Source: a virus
Direction: 5' to 3' (one strand)
IMG/VR virus record: IMGVR_UViG_3300046660_000382
Span: 1 to 20,989 of that record
DNA length: 20,989 nt
Below the pieces are notes generated by a model. That model worked only from the letters and a program-made list of their open reading frames with translations. It searched no databases and had not been told where the DNA came from. The position numbers and the translations under genes were made by a program. Shown piece after piece: positions 15,160 to 20,989 of this stretch. Positions within the stretch are counted from its first letter, which is position 1. The number at the start of each line of letters is the position of its first letter.

Positions 15160-15189
15160 GGGTAGCGGAACCGTGGCGATCCGCTACCC
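15160..15189 (-). terminator. 10-bp perfect hairpin after the 182-aa gene
   Basis: GGGTAGCGGA (15160-15169) pairs with TCCGCTACCC (15180-15189) around a 10-base loop, directly downstream of the stop at 15198 and immediately before promoter copy 3. Confidence 0.7.
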
Positions 15190-15197
15190 CGAGACGG

Positions 15198-15746
15198 TCA
15201 CGTGTCAAGAAACGTCAGGATGATCGGGTCGACCCCGAACACCTCCTGCCAGTGGTTGTACTGCTTCAGCCCCGCCGGGGTCAGGGCGCCCTTGGTCACA
15301 TTGAAGTAACCACCCCCGCGCTCGTCGTACAGGGACGCGCCGGTAGATCCGAGGAACACCGTGGCCAGCATCGGAACGCTGATGTCGTCCTGTCCCAGGG
15401 TGCTGATCAGGGCCCTCTTCAGCTTCCGGTCCGCGTCCAGCTCGATGTTGAAGTCCAGCCGCTTGTCCAGCTGCATCTGGTAGTCGAACCAGGAGTCCCG
15501 GTGCGCGTACGCCTCGAACACCTTGCGGCCTCCCGGACTGACGCAAACGTCCGGCCGAGTAAGCATCACCCGAGGTCGGGACAGGTAAGCGGTCACGTCG
15601 ACGTGGCAGTAGTTGCCGTAGGTGTTGGCTCCGTACGCCTCCCCGTCGCTCAGGGACTCCGGAACGATCATCCAGGCGAACAGGCCGCCCTCGCCGGAAT
15701 CGCTGTACCGGTCGACCTCGACGGGCCAGTTGACCATTTCTTCCAT
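15198..15746 (-). CDS. Hypothetical early protein, 182 aa
   Basis: ATG at 15746 follows AAAGGCAG; longer in-frame starts would run through the upstream terminator. The product begins MEEMVNWPVEVDRYSDSGEGG and is acidic and rich in aromatic residues, with segments FAWMIVPESLSDG, NYCHVDVTAYLSRPRVML and HRDSWFDYQMQLDKRLDFN. The C-terminus (NVTKGALTPAGLKQYNHWQEVFGVDPIILTFLD) looks globular. There is no signal peptide, membrane segment or catalytic motif that I recognise. No early promoter core lies directly upstream, so it may be expressed by read-through from the DUF6011-like gene past the UUCG hairpin. Function unknown. Confidence 0.8.
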   Translation of the reverse strand: MEEMVNWPVEVDRYSDSGEGGLFAWMIVPESLSDGEAYGANTYGNYCHVDVTAYLSRPRVMLTRPDVCVSPGGRKVFEAYAHRDSWFDYQMQLDKRLDFNIELDADRKLKRALISTLGQDDISVPMLATVFLGSTGASLYDERGGGYFNVTKGALTPAGLKQYNHWQEVFGVDPIILTFLDT

Positions 15747-15768
15747 GTGACTGCCTTTCAAACGAAGC

Positions 15769-15788
15769 GAGGGGCCCGAAGGCCCCTC
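15769..15788 (-). terminator. UUCG-tetraloop hairpin after the DUF6011-like gene
   Basis: On the minus strand GAGGGGCC-TTCG-GGCCCCTC forms an 8-bp stem with a stable UUCG loop, 14 bases after the stop at 15802. No long T-run follows, so it may be leaky and allow read-through to the 182-aa gene. Confidence 0.7.
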
Positions 15789-15801
15789 CTGTAGATAGGA
15801 T

Positions 15802-16299
15802 TTACCAACCGAGCTTGTCGGCGCAGATCGGGCCAATGCCCGCTTCAATCGATGCCTTGACCGTGAGCACCTTGGAGCAGATGCAGCAGTTGCCGGTCTT
15901 CTTGCCGAACTTGACCGCCTGCTCCTTCGTCAGCTTGTCAGCGTCGGTGAGCTTGTAGATCCCGCCCGGGGCGAAGTCCCAGCCCTTACCGTTCCAGATC
16001 TTGGCGTAGCGCTTGCCTGAGGTCTTCGAGGTCTGGACCTTGTAGTAGACCAGCTCGCACAGGCCCTTGGTGATGCAGTAGAAGCCTTCGCCGACCGGCT
16101 CACCCTTCTTGACCTGGGGCTTTGCGTTCTTCCAGGGGCACTTTGTGAGTTCGTCGATCAGGTCCGAGGCAGCCTTGGAGGTCATGTCCTCGGTGAACTG
16201 GAGGGTCAGGATCCGAGGGACCGTGCGCAGTTCCAGGAGGCTTGCGATGTAGGCGGACTGCTTGGGGCTGATCGTCTTGGCGGCGTAGGCAGTAGCCAT
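15802..16299 (-). CDS. DUF6011-like zinc protein, 165 aa
   Basis: ATG at 16299 is preceded by GAGGAG; an upstream in-frame ATG at 16368 lies in the promoter and is rejected. The N-terminus (ISPKQSAYIASLLELR) is a short helical module often seen in actinobacterial phage and plasmid proteins. The C-terminus GNCCICSKVLTVKASIEAG followed by IGPICADKLGW matches the DUF6011 pattern (CxxCgrxLtd, then GIGPxC), with C138, C141 and C159 as likely zinc ligands. The centre (FYCITKGLCELVYYKVQTSK) is beta-rich and may bind nucleic acid. The biochemical role of this family is not known to me. It has its own early promoter and forms the left side of a divergent pair with the DUF2786 gene. Confidence 0.85.
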   Translation of the reverse strand: MATAYAAKTISPKQSAYIASLLELRTVPRILTLQFTEDMTSKAASDLIDELTKCPWKNAKPQVKKGEPVGEGFYCITKGLCELVYYKVQTSKTSGKRYAKIWNGKGWDFAPGGIYKLTDADKLTKEQAVKFGKKTGNCCICSKVLTVKASIEAGIGPICADKLGW

Positions 16300-16334
16300 T
16301 TCGGGGTCTCCTCGGTTGGTGTCCCTTGCTGATA

Positions 16335-16368
16335 TATCTACACTAACATGCACTGCGAGGGTGCGCAA
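16335..16368 (-). promoter_or_regulatory. Early promoter copy 4 (DUF6011-like gene)
   Basis: On the minus strand -35 TTGCGC (16363-16368), 17-base spacer, -10 TAGTGT (16340-16345), within GTTAGTGTAGATA (16335-16347), two mismatches from the core. The start codon is 36 bases downstream. Confidence 0.7.
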
Positions 16369-16394
16369 GCCATTTCCGCGAAAGGATCACAAAC

Positions 16395-16412
16395 GATCTA
16401 CCCTGATATGAT
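16395..16412 (+). promoter_or_regulatory. Probable -10 and half early core before the DUF2786 gene
   Basis: TATGAT (16407-16412) is a good -10 for the rightward gene at 16445, but no clear -35 is seen. GATCTACCCTGAT beside it is the reverse complement of a partial early core, possibly an operator shared by the divergent pair. Confidence 0.4.
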
Positions 16413-16444
16413 TGAACAACCGAACCCATCACACCCGAGGAATC

Positions 16445-17269
16445 ATGGCCAAGAACACGACCCCCGAACGCATCAGGGAACAGATCGAATCTCTCCTCCG
16501 ACTTGCCGAAGATCCCGTCAGCACGCAGGAAGAGCGCTCCCTCGCCCTGGACCGGGTCACCACCCTCATGGAGAAATACCAGGTCGACGCGAGCCAGCTC
16601 GATCCGCACAGCGGGCAGTACACGCGGGAAGCCGTCATCACCCACGTCTTCACCTACCCCACGTCCTACGGCCTCAACAGCACCCGGGGACACGGCCTGT
16701 TCGACGTCCTCAAAGCCATGGGCGGAGACGGGTACGTACGCAGCAAGCGCCGGGGCAAGGGCAGAGAAGAAGAGCTGGTGGCCTACGCCGCCGAATCCAC
16801 CATGAACGTGCTCAAAGTGCTGATCCCCTCCCTGACCCTTCAAGAGGCCAACGCCTGCGCCCAGTACATGAAGCAGGTCAACCAGGAACGCCGTATTTCC
16901 AGCCTGCGGCAGGCGGCAGCCGACATCCGCAAGAGCGGCGGGGATGCGAAGGACTTCACCCGCTACATCACCTCTGAACTGCGCTTGCGCCGCAAGTCGT
17001 TCTGTCTGGCGTTCTACTCGGAAGCCGCTGAGCGCATCCGGGCCAAGCGCAAAGATGCCGTCCAGGAGGCGGGCAGGGGCTATCAGCTGGTCCTGGTGGA
17101 CACCGCCGAACGCATCGCCCGGGAACTGTCCGCAATCACCGGACTGCGGAACCAGAAGGCTCGCGGGCTGTGGAGTGATCACGGGTGGCGGCACGGCAGC
17201 GCTGCGGGTGCGCAGGCGATGGTGGGGCAGACAGAGCTGCATGGGGGGCGCCCTGCACTGGAGAAGTGA
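16445..17269 (+). CDS. DUF2786 domain protein, 274 aa
   Basis: ATG at 16445 follows GAGGAA. The N-terminus (ERIREQIESLLRLAEDPVSTQEERSLALDRVTTLMEKYQVD, residues 8-48) is a clear DUF2786 module, a short helical domain found in actinobacterial and phage proteins. The remainder has a beta segment (YTREAVITHVFTYPTSYG), a basic patch (VRSKRRGKGREEE), and long helices (LQEANACAQYMKQV; SELRLRRKSFCLAFYSEAAERI), ending in a Gly/His-rich tail. The family is sometimes linked to DNA-related functions, but none is established to my knowledge. It starts the rightward early block and is followed by a terminator and a tRNA gene. I see no catalytic residues that I can name. Confidence 0.85.
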   Translation: MAKNTTPERIREQIESLLRLAEDPVSTQEERSLALDRVTTLMEKYQVDASQLDPHSGQYTREAVITHVFTYPTSYGLNSTRGHGLFDVLKAMGGDGYVRSKRRGKGREEELVAYAAESTMNVLKVLIPSLTLQEANACAQYMKQVNQERRISSLRQAAADIRKSGGDAKDFTRYITSELRLRRKSFCLAFYSEAAERIRAKRKDAVQEAGRGYQLVLVDTAERIARELSAITGLRNQKARGLWSDHGWRHGSAAGAQAMVGQTELHGGRPALEK

Positions 17270-17293
17270 TAGGCTGCTACTGGTTCGGAAGTT

Positions 17294-17323
17294 AGAGGGG
17301 GTCGCGGGCGGTCGGCCCCCTCT
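17294..17323 (+). terminator. Terminator after the DUF2786 gene
   Basis: AGAGGGGG (17294-17301) pairs with CCCCCTCT (17316-17323), 25 bases after the stop; there is no long T-run. Confidence 0.65.
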
Positions 17324-17376
17324 GCCGTACTCTGACCAGCGCAATCACCGTTTCGCAGGATTTGTTGCAGTACCAA

Positions 17377-17458
17377 GCGCCTGTGGTGGAAATGGCATAC
17401 ACCGCAGCCTCAAAAGCTGCCGCCGCAAGGCATGCGGGTTCGAACCCCGCCGGGCGCA
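17377..17458 (+). tRNA. tRNA-Leu (anticodon CAA)
   Basis: The cloverleaf is complete: acceptor GCGCCTG with CGGGCGC (one G-U pair), D-arm with GTG/CAC, anticodon stem GCAGC/GCTGC with loop CTCAAAA (anticodon CAA at 17411-17413), a class II variable arm GCC-GCAA-GGC, T-arm GCGGG-TTCGAAC-CCCGC and discriminator A. It reads UUG. No 3' CCA is encoded. It lies between phage genes and is intact, so it appears to be a phage-borne tRNA rather than an attachment-site remnant. It cannot read UUA, the rare codon enriched in the late genes. Confidence 0.92.
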
Positions 17459-17661
17459 CAGGTTCCGTGAGGGTCGCAAGCAGGAACGCCGTGCAGCCCC
17501 TTCGGGTAGCTGCATCACCCTGAAGGGACGGCCAACGCCCGTAGCGATAACAGGACCTGGTGAGTTTCGCTCCAACCGCACCTCAGGAGGAGCCGTAAGG
17601 GTCTGGCCAGCCTAAACCTGATCAAATGGCCGCCCCAATCACCCCAAGGAGAGGGTGCGCA
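17459..17661. other. Structured non-coding gap after the tRNA
   Basis: No convincing gene is seen. A GCAGC/GCTGC stem closed by a UUCG loop lies at 17493-17513, which might end the tRNA transcript. The last ~15 bases hold the ribosome site of the next gene. Confidence 0.4.
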
Positions 17662-17850
17662 GTGAGTGATACCCGGATCGCGTTGCGGGACGCCATAGTC
17701 ACCGCTCTGGAGTGGTACTTGGGTCCCCAAGCCGATCTCTCCTGGTTCACCGCGTACGCCGCTACGTACCCAAGCGAAATAGAGCAGGGCCTGCATGTCC
17801 TCCACATCGGAGGCGAGCGGGCCCTTGACGCGTATCTGGAGGGGTTCTGA
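17662..17850 (+). CDS. Small protein, 62 aa, first gene of a three-gene cluster
   Basis: GTG at 17662 follows AAGGAGAGG, whereas the longer in-frame ATG at 17626 has no ribosome site. The product (MSDTRIALRDAIVTALEWYLG onward) is helical and ends ALDAYLEGF. Its stop overlaps the ATG of the exoribonuclease gene (TGATG), so translation is probably coupled. No motif is recognised; it could be a partner or regulator of the downstream nuclease. Confidence 0.7.
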   Translation: MSDTRIALRDAIVTALEWYLGPQADLSWFTAYAATYPSEIEQGLHVLHIGGERALDAYLEGF

Positions 17851-18419
17851 TGGACATCGACTATGACTTCGAGTTCCTGGAGGACGGGGTCACCATCGAG
17901 ATGATCTCGATAGGCATGGTCCGGGAGGACGGCAAGACGTACTACGCCGTCAACGGGGACATCGCCCGGCTGTGGAGGGGCCGGAAGCTGCGGCGCAAGA
18001 TCCGGCGGCACGCGTGGCTGATGGAGAACGTCGTCCCGCACTTACCGCAGCCTCACGGGGACCGTCGTCTGAGCATGCCTGATTCGTGGCTGTTCGACTA
18101 CGCGCATCCGCTGGTGAAGCCGAAGCGCCAGATCTCGGCGGAGGTTCACCGGTTCATCGGGGGCGTGGACGATCCGCAGCTGTGGGCAGATCACGGGGCG
18201 TATGACCACGTGGTGCTGTGCCAGCTGTGGGGCCGGATGATCGATCTCCCGCCGTGCGTACCCAAGTACACGAACGATCTGAAGCAGGAGGCCGTACGCC
18301 TCGGCAACCCTCCCCTCCCCCAGCGGACTTCGACAGAGCATGACGCTCTGTTGGATGCCTTGTACCAGCAATCCGTCCGCAGGTTCCTGCGGGATTACGA
18401 GAAGGAGATGCAACGATGA
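17850..18419 (+). CDS. RNase AS-like 3'-5' exoribonuclease (Rv2179c family)
   Basis: ATG at 17850 overlaps the previous stop by one base. The 189-aa protein has the DEDDh layout: YDFEFLEDG (D6, E8) followed by IEMISIGMV and YYAVN, the D119 motif in YDHVVLCQLWG, and H164-D165 in STEHDALLDA. The family, described from Mycobacterium tuberculosis Rv2179c, uses two metal ions to degrade RNA 3' ends with preference for adenylate tails. Length is normal. Phage copies could process host or phage mRNA during takeover. It is translationally coupled to both neighbours (TGATG before, ATGA after), forming one unit. One TTA codon is at residue 65. Confidence 0.9.
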   Translation: MDIDYDFEFLEDGVTIEMISIGMVREDGKTYYAVNGDIARLWRGRKLRRKIRRHAWLMENVVPHLPQPHGDRRLSMPDSWLFDYAHPLVKPKRQISAEVHRFIGGVDDPQLWADHGAYDHVVLCQLWGRMIDLPPCVPKYTNDLKQEAVRLGNPPLPQRTSTEHDALLDALYQQSVRRFLRDYEKEMQR

Positions 18420-18706
18420 ACACGCCGAGTGTGGGCCGGGCGGTCCACTACGTCAGCCACGGGACGCCGATCCGGGAGGATGGCACGCAGGCATTCACTC
18501 CGCAGTGCCGGGCTGCGACGGTCACCGAGGTCAATGCCGAGGAACCTCACCAGGTCGGTCTTCAGGTGACGAACCCGACCGGCATTCACTTCCAGCCGCT
18601 CGCTGAGGGCGGCTGCTTTCTGTACGACCCGGCGGGCAGCACCTGTTCTCTGCCGCCGGGTGATCGACGCGGCGGTACCTGGCACTGGCCGGAGTTTGTG
18701 CGCTAG
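18416..18706 (+). CDS. Conserved actinophage-type hypothetical protein, 96 aa
   Basis: ATG at 18416 overlaps the preceding stop (ATGA), with AAGGAG shortly upstream. The protein begins PSVGRAVHYVSHGTP and continues through CRAATVTEV, VGLQVTNPTGIHF and GTWHWPEFVR. This layout recurs in hypothetical proteins of Streptomyces phages and plasmids and suggests a small beta-barrel fold. Two or three Cys (C31, C67, C77) are not arranged as an obvious zinc site. Coupling to the exoribonuclease suggests a joint role, for instance an RNA-binding partner. That is inference; no function is known to me. The -35 of the next gene lies within its last codons. Confidence 0.8.
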   Translation: MNTPSVGRAVHYVSHGTPIREDGTQAFTPQCRAATVTEVNAEEPHQVGLQVTNPTGIHFQPLAEGGCFLYDPAGSTCSLPPGDRRGGTWHWPEFVR

Positions 18707-18730
18707 TTCACTAGTGTGCTAGGGTAGATA
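18696..18730 (+). promoter_or_regulatory. Early promoter copy 5 (ADP-ribosylglycohydrolase gene)
   Basis: -35 TTGTGC (18696-18701), 18-base spacer, -10 TAGGGT (18720-18725), in the exact core GCTAGGGTAGATA (18718-18730). It is the only full copy on the plus strand and lies 32 bases before its gene. Confidence 0.75.
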
Positions 18731-18761
18731 CATAATCCCAACCACCACCCTGGAGCACCCC

Positions 18762-19811
18762 TTGAAGAACGACAAGATCCTCTCCTCCCTCATCGGAGGC
18801 GCCCTCGGAGACGCCCTCGGATACAAGGTCGAGTTCGACGGCATCGAAGTGATCACGCAGAACCTCTTTGCGTACAAGTGGCAGGCATACGACCTCAACA
18901 TGGGCCGCTTCGCCGAGCGCTTCCGGACCAAGGACGGCAAGTCGCTCGTCTCCGACGACACCCAGATGACCATCGCCACCGGCCGGGCCCTCATCGAAAC
19001 GACCGCCACCAGCACGGTCGACTTCGCCGGGGAGTTCGCGGACAACCTGTCCAAGCGGTACGTCACCTGGTCCAAGCACCCAGACAACAACCGGGCACCC
19101 GGCGGGGCGTGCATGCGCGCCTGCAACAACATGGCCAAGGGTCTGCACTGGTCCGACGCCACCGACATCAACACCATGGGATGCGGCGCCAACATGCGCG
19201 TTGCCCCCATCGCCCTCATCCAGGACCCCGGAGTCGGATCCCGGATCAACCTCGCCTACCTGTCCTCCGCCGTCACGCACGCCCACCCGGCAGCCCTCGC
19301 CTCGGCAGCCCTCACGGTGATGGCCATCTCAGGAGCCTACGACGGCATGAACGGGCGGGAAATCCTGGACATGCTCATCGAACTCTGCCGGGATCACCAC
19401 AACAACCACTACCCGACCGACGTCCTTGGAGACCTGTGGGAGCAGTCCGAGTATGGCTCCGCACGGGCCTACCTGCGCGCCGGATACGAGGAGTGCAAGG
19501 GCTACCTGCTGTCCGCCCGGACGGCCCTGAACATCGGCTGGAAGGGCGACACCGACCCCTGCGAGATCACGGGCCAGGGCTGGACGGCTCCCGAAGCGCT
19601 AGCCGGGGCCATGCTGTGCGTTGCAGGGCTCTGGGACAACCCGGTACAGGTTCTCCAGCGTGCAGCCGTCTCCAACGGCGACAGCGACTCCCTGGCAGCC
19701 ATCGCAGGCAACATCCGGGGCGCGGCCGGAGTCGAGTGGCCCTACGAGTGGTCTCACGGACTGGAGACGGGCCCGACGCGCGAACTGTGGCACCTGTCCA
19801 TGTCGCTGTAA
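18762..19811 (+). CDS. ADP-ribosylglycohydrolase (DraG-like)
   Basis: TTG at 18762 is chosen because GGAG lies 6 bases upstream and the family N-terminus IGGALGDALGYKVEF starts at once. The 349-aa protein has the family metal site motifs SDDTQM (64-69), RAPGGAC (111-117), GCGANMRVAPI (140-150), THAHPAALASAAL (172-184) and NGDSDSLAAI (305-314). The last is normally GGDTDT; D307 and D309 are kept. These Mg-dependent enzymes remove ADP-ribose from proteins or nucleic acids. In a phage the enzyme could reverse host ADP-ribosylation used in defence, or act on phage-made modifications. It has its own promoter and an intrinsic terminator, so it is a single-gene unit. Confidence 0.93.
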   Translation: MKNDKILSSLIGGALGDALGYKVEFDGIEVITQNLFAYKWQAYDLNMGRFAERFRTKDGKSLVSDDTQMTIATGRALIETTATSTVDFAGEFADNLSKRYVTWSKHPDNNRAPGGACMRACNNMAKGLHWSDATDINTMGCGANMRVAPIALIQDPGVGSRINLAYLSSAVTHAHPAALASAALTVMAISGAYDGMNGREILDMLIELCRDHHNNHYPTDVLGDLWEQSEYGSARAYLRAGYEECKGYLLSARTALNIGWKGDTDPCEITGQGWTAPEALAGAMLCVAGLWDNPVQVLQRAAVSNGDSDSLAAIAGNIRGAAGVEWPYEWSHGLETGPTRELWHLSMSL

Positions 19812-19823
19812 CAACCCCCAAGA

Positions 19824-19854
19824 GGGCCGTACAGGCTGACTGTGCGGCCCTTTT
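19824..19854 (+). terminator. Intrinsic terminator after the ADP-ribosylglycohydrolase gene
   Basis: GGGCCGTACAG (19824-19834) pairs with CTGTGCGGCCC (19840-19850) with one G-T pair, followed by TTTT. It lies 12 bases after the stop and includes a GTG at 19842 that is not a start codon. Confidence 0.85.
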
Positions 19855-19877
19855 CTGCTGAACAGACAAGGAACCTG

Positions 19878-20531
19878 ATGGATCGCGGACACGAATACCG
19901 GAACGCGCGGAACGAACTCCGCGACCTCGTCAACCTGGGGCACGCCGAAGGCGAATCCCGGATGGCCATCTGCACCCGCCGTCACGTCGGTGCCGTGGTG
20001 GTCTCAGGCGGCCCAACACCCCGTGTCCTCGGTACGGGCTACAACGGCACCGGACCCGGCAAACCACACTGCTCGTTCGAGGAAAAGGGCTGTGAGCGCG
20101 GTCTGCGGTCGAAGGAAGACGTCCCGCCAGGAGGGGACTACAACGCCCCGGGTTGGCGCTGCTCAGCCATCCACGCCGAACACAATGCCATCTTGATGGC
20201 CATCGAAGCGCACGGCCGGGAGGCTCTGCAAGGGGCCACCCTCTACTGCACCGACGAACCGTGCCCGCAGTGCTCGGTGTTGATCGAAGCTGTGGGCATC
20301 GTCCGGGTGGTGACCAGGGCCCGGCTCATGGCGGAGTGGGGTGACCAGCGTGACCCCAAGTTCGTGGAGACCAACAAGTCCCTGTACCCGGTGGACGATC
20401 CGCCGGTCTGTGAGCGGAAGGGCTGCGGGCACTTCATCGGAAGGCACGTCTTCGACTCCGGCGCCGGTACGCACACCAGCTGCATGGTCGGGTGCGGCTG
20501 CTGGGCTCCCCTCAAGCCTGAGGCCGCCTGA
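19878..20531 (+). CDS. dCMP/cytidine deaminase-family enzyme with C-terminal zinc module
   Basis: ATG at 19878 follows AAGGA; the in-frame GTG at 19842 lies inside the terminator and is rejected. The 217-aa protein has the deaminase zinc site: H99-A-E101 (HAEHNAI) and C129/C132 (CTDEPCPQC), with E101 as proton shuttle. An inserted Cys/His segment (PHCSFEEKGCERG, ~63-74) matches dCMP deaminases such as those of T-even phages. dCMP deaminase makes dUMP for thymidylate synthesis. The extra tail after ~residue 176 carries C178, C183, H190, C202, C206 and C208, a second probable zinc knuckle not needed for catalysis. It is followed by iteron-like repeats and a terminator. Confidence 0.92.
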   Translation: MDRGHEYRNARNELRDLVNLGHAEGESRMAICTRRHVGAVVVSGGPTPRVLGTGYNGTGPGKPHCSFEEKGCERGLRSKEDVPPGGDYNAPGWRCSAIHAEHNAILMAIEAHGREALQGATLYCTDEPCPQCSVLIEAVGIVRVVTRARLMAEWGDQRDPKFVETNKSLYPVDDPPVCERKGCGHFIGRHVFDSGAGTHTSCMVGCGCWAPLKPEAA

Positions 20532-20533
20532 CC

Positions 20534-20605
20534 GCTACATCTCGTGCTAATACCTGTGCTAACACTCCCGCTAAGGGTGGTGTCGTGTAGCACGCTAAGA
20601 GGCCC
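20534..20605 (+). repeat. 12-bp iteron-like array (GCTAA core) upstream of parA, candidate centromere
   Basis: GCTA(A/C) occurs at 20534, 20546, 20558, 20570 and 20594, exactly 12 or 24 bases apart; the unit at 20582 has decayed. The array begins 3 bases after the deaminase stop and runs into the terminator. Short direct repeats next to a parA gene are typical of parS centromeres or Rep/ParB binding sites. Confidence 0.6.
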
Positions 20606-20626
20606 GGCCATGTGCCGGGCCTTTTT
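20600..20626 (+). terminator. Intrinsic terminator after the deaminase gene
   Basis: AGGCCCGGC (20600-20608) pairs perfectly with GCCGGGCCT (20614-20622) around CATGT, followed by a T-run. It separates the deaminase from the parA unit. Confidence 0.85.
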
Positions 20627-20635
20627 CATGCATAC

Positions 20636-20670
20636 GGGGAGATAACACCCCGTCAACCTTGTATCTCCCC
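20636..20670 (+). promoter_or_regulatory. 9-bp inverted repeat overlapping the parA promoter
   Basis: GGGGAGATA (20636-20644) and TATCTCCCC (20662-20670) are perfect inverted arms with a 17-base spacer. The right arm overlaps a -35 candidate TTGTAT (20659-20664), which lies 16 bases before -10 TAGCCT (20681-20686). This suits an operator for autoregulation by ParA or its partner. Confidence 0.55.
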
Positions 20671-20729
20671 TCATCATGTGTAGCCTCTGGTGCTGATCTG
20701 ACCCCCAGCCACCACCAGGAGGCACACCG

Positions 20730-20989
20730 ATGCCGTTCATCACGGCCAGCATGTCGCTGGTATCGCTCACCGAGATCAAGAAGGCGCTCAGACGACGCCT
20801 TCAGCTCATCGAATCCGGCCAGTTGGAACGCAAGGTCTTCGTCGTCGTCAACGGCAAAGGCGGTGTGGGGAAGTCATCCACTGCCGCAGCTCTCGCCGTG
20901 GCTCTGGCCGCGATCGGCAAGAAGACCGCACTGCTGGAGATGGACGAGCAGGGCAACAACTGCGAAGACCTCGGCATCACCGGCACCGC
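20730..20989 (+). CDS. parA: ParA-family partition ATPase (N-terminal part, runs off the right edge)
   Basis: ATG at 20730 follows AGGAGG and the frame is open to the end of the window (86 codons). After a ~35-residue N-terminal extension containing a basic helix (EIKKALRRRLQL), the deviant Walker A motif NGKGGVGKSST appears at residues 41-51. LLEMDEQGN follows, in place of the usual LLVDLDPQGN (Walker A' region). This is diagnostic of the ParA/MinD superfamily, and ParA is favoured by the iteron array and operator upstream. ParA moves low-copy plasmids and plasmid-like prophages to daughter cells. A parB gene would be expected downstream, outside this window. A Soj-like or other MRP-type ATPase remains possible. 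Confidence 0.85.
   Translation, partial: MPFITASMSLVSLTEIKKALRRRLQLIESGQLERKVFVVVNGKGGVGKSSTAAALAVALAAIGKKTALLEMDEQGNNCEDLGITGT

Noticed and set aside
17377-17458. tRNA gene as an integration (att) site
   Set aside because: The tRNA is complete and flanked on both sides by phage-type genes, with no integrase or duplicated 3' end in the window.
18878-19861. Plus-strand frame overlapping the ADP-ribosylglycohydrolase
   Set aside because: Arg/His/Pro-rich out-of-frame shadow of a gene with clear catalytic motifs.
19842-19877. GTG at 19842 as the deaminase start
   Set aside because: It lies in the descending arm of an intrinsic terminator and lacks a ribosome site; ATG at 19878 has AAGGA.

Overview
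The window looks like part of a temperate actinobacteriophage, most likely of Streptomyces or a close relative. The evidence is high G+C, GTG and TTG starts, very rare TTA leucine codons, Ala/Lys-rich proteins and actinophage gene families. The right edge enters a ParA-type partition ATPase preceded by 12-bp iteron-like repeats. This suggests the element is kept as a plasmid-like prophage (phage-plasmid) rather than integrated. No integrase or tyrosine/serine recombinase is seen. This is inference from one 21-kb window.

Left half (1-12126), all on the minus strand: one late packaging and head operon. Its order is a small helix-turn-helix protein (candidate small terminase), a metallophosphoesterase, a 109-aa protein, the large terminase (TerL), the portal, a MuF/SPP1-gp7-type minor head protein, a small head-decoration-like protein, a 386-aa Lys/Ala-rich protein, and a giant protein of more than 1465 aa that runs off the left edge. 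The giant protein has a long Ala/Lys/His-rich helical region, then a segment resembling a HipA/PI3K-like kinase fold, then tandem ~50-aa repeats. Capsid, protease and tail genes must lie beyond position 1. TTA codons cluster at the 5' ends of six of these late genes.

Centre (12127-16299): a plus-strand single-pass membrane protein with its own terminator (moron-like), followed by minus-strand early genes. These are an HNH-like protein lacking the usual catalytic His, a protein whose C-terminus resembles the AcrVA2 family, a 56-aa zinc-finger protein, a 182-aa unknown and a DUF6011-like zinc protein.

Right (16445-20989), plus strand: a DUF2786 protein, a tRNA-Leu(CAA), a three-gene overlapping cluster around an RNase AS-like exoribonuclease, an ADP-ribosylglycohydrolase, a dCMP deaminase-like enzyme with an extra zinc module, and ParA.

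The early region is wired with a repeated promoter element, core GCTAGGGTAGATA, placed 28-37 bp before the starts of five genes. At least two copies abut or overlap the terminator of the preceding gene, so the early genes form terminator-promoter cassettes. The late operon lacks this element. Early genes therefore appear to be individually controlled, whereas head genes are expressed as one long unit.
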